From positions 62,001-126,000 of the forward strand of contig JACEFZ010018172.1 in NCBI GenBank assembly GCA_014155875.1: a stretch of 64,000 nucleotides of DNA, in the 5' to 3' direction. This document shows positions 63,727-64,000 of this stretch, piece after piece (the first letter of the stretch is position 1; the number at the start of each line of letters is the position of its first letter). Origin of the DNA: Cepaea nemoralis. Its lineage: Eukaryota; Mollusca; Gastropoda; Stylommatophora; Helicidae. Under the pieces are notes generated by a model. It had not been told where the DNA came from. It ran no database searches and saw only the letters and a program-made list of their open reading frames with translations. The position numbers and the translations under genes are program-made.

Positions 63727-64000
63727 TATGATGTCTGGTGACCTAATTAGGAAGTAAAAATGGCCGCTAATTATTTTGCTAATTAATTACTATTTCACAA
63801 ATTAGCGTACGTTTTCTAAATTTTAGCTTTAAAAATTACAAGATGAATTTGGTAATATGCAGAATAATGCTACAGACCTTATGGTCTCTTTGCTGTGTCA
63901 GTATGATGTGTGGTGACCTAATTAGCAATTAAAAATGGCCACTAATTAATTACTATTTCACAAATTAGCCTACGTTTTCTAAATTTTAGCTTTAAAAAAT
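63727..64000 (+). repeat. 175-bp tandem repeat running off the window
   Basis: TATGATGTSTGGTGACCTAA at 63727 recurs at 63902. The following AAAAATGGCCRCTAATTA, ACTATTTCACAAATTAGC and TACGTTTTCTAAATTTTAGC are repeated too, with a 16-bp gap difference. At least 1.6 copies; the array probably continues beyond 64000. Confidence 0.85.

Overview
This is a window of animal nuclear DNA. It has a spliced C2H2 zinc-finger gene, tRNA-derived SINEs, RTE-type LINEs, hAT, mariner, Penelope and Polinton relics, Ty3/Gypsy elements and satellites, and almost no unbroken long reading frames. The mix points to an invertebrate with a large, repeat-filled genome. The zinc-finger gene, whose short first coding exon and N-terminus carry VKxE motifs, is the kind common in arthropods, but arthropod over mollusc is only a weak inference. 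There are no operons, bacterial genes or CRISPR arrays.

Layout. 1-9 kb: a broken ORF1-like gene on the minus strand, then an RTE fragment split by a 6.8-kb insertion (1791-8566, 5-bp target duplication GATGT) that itself holds a nested, decayed Gypsy element (4025-7016, minus, target duplication CATGT). 10-16 kb: the only plausible host gene, a zinc-finger gene on the minus strand with a short first coding exon at 15930-15990 and a terminal exon at 10346-12834. Its 3-kb intron holds a SINE and a relative of the 1791-8566 element. 16.6-21 kb: an old LINE fragment cut by a 432-bp hAT element, then a full-length dead hAT transposon (18417-20913). 22.4-25.7 kb: a nearly complete RTE element (called RTE-A here). 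26-31 kb: truncated LINEs and a dead mariner.

31.3-42.3 kb is a clean nest. A LINE on the minus strand (target duplication GTAGATTATT) is interrupted by a complete 8.5-kb Gypsy retrotransposon (33457-41977, target duplication CTCGT, two 744/745-bp LTRs differing by one base of length). Its integrase lies upstream of its reverse transcriptase, the Gmr1-type order, which is unusual for Ty3/Gypsy. 43-45 kb is a decayed Polinton/Maverick DNA polymerase B. 45.5-50.1 kb is a short satellite into which a second RTE-A copy inserted, next to an internally deleted third copy. 50.3-52.6 kb is another split RTE fragment holding a 1.8-kb noncoding, internally repetitive insertion. 52.9-58.2 kb has SINEs, a fourth RTE-A copy with a nested LINE fragment, and a 14-copy 42-bp minisatellite. 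58.8-62.4 kb has a hAT MITE, a Penelope relic, a divergent RTE fragment and a mariner relic. The window ends in a 175-bp tandem repeat.

Nearly everything here is selfish DNA inserted into older selfish DNA. Target-site duplications give an order of insertion at many sites. The most recent arrivals look to be the 33457-41977 Gypsy element and the RTE-A copies at 22450 and 45725. All calls are from reading the sequence; no database search was possible.
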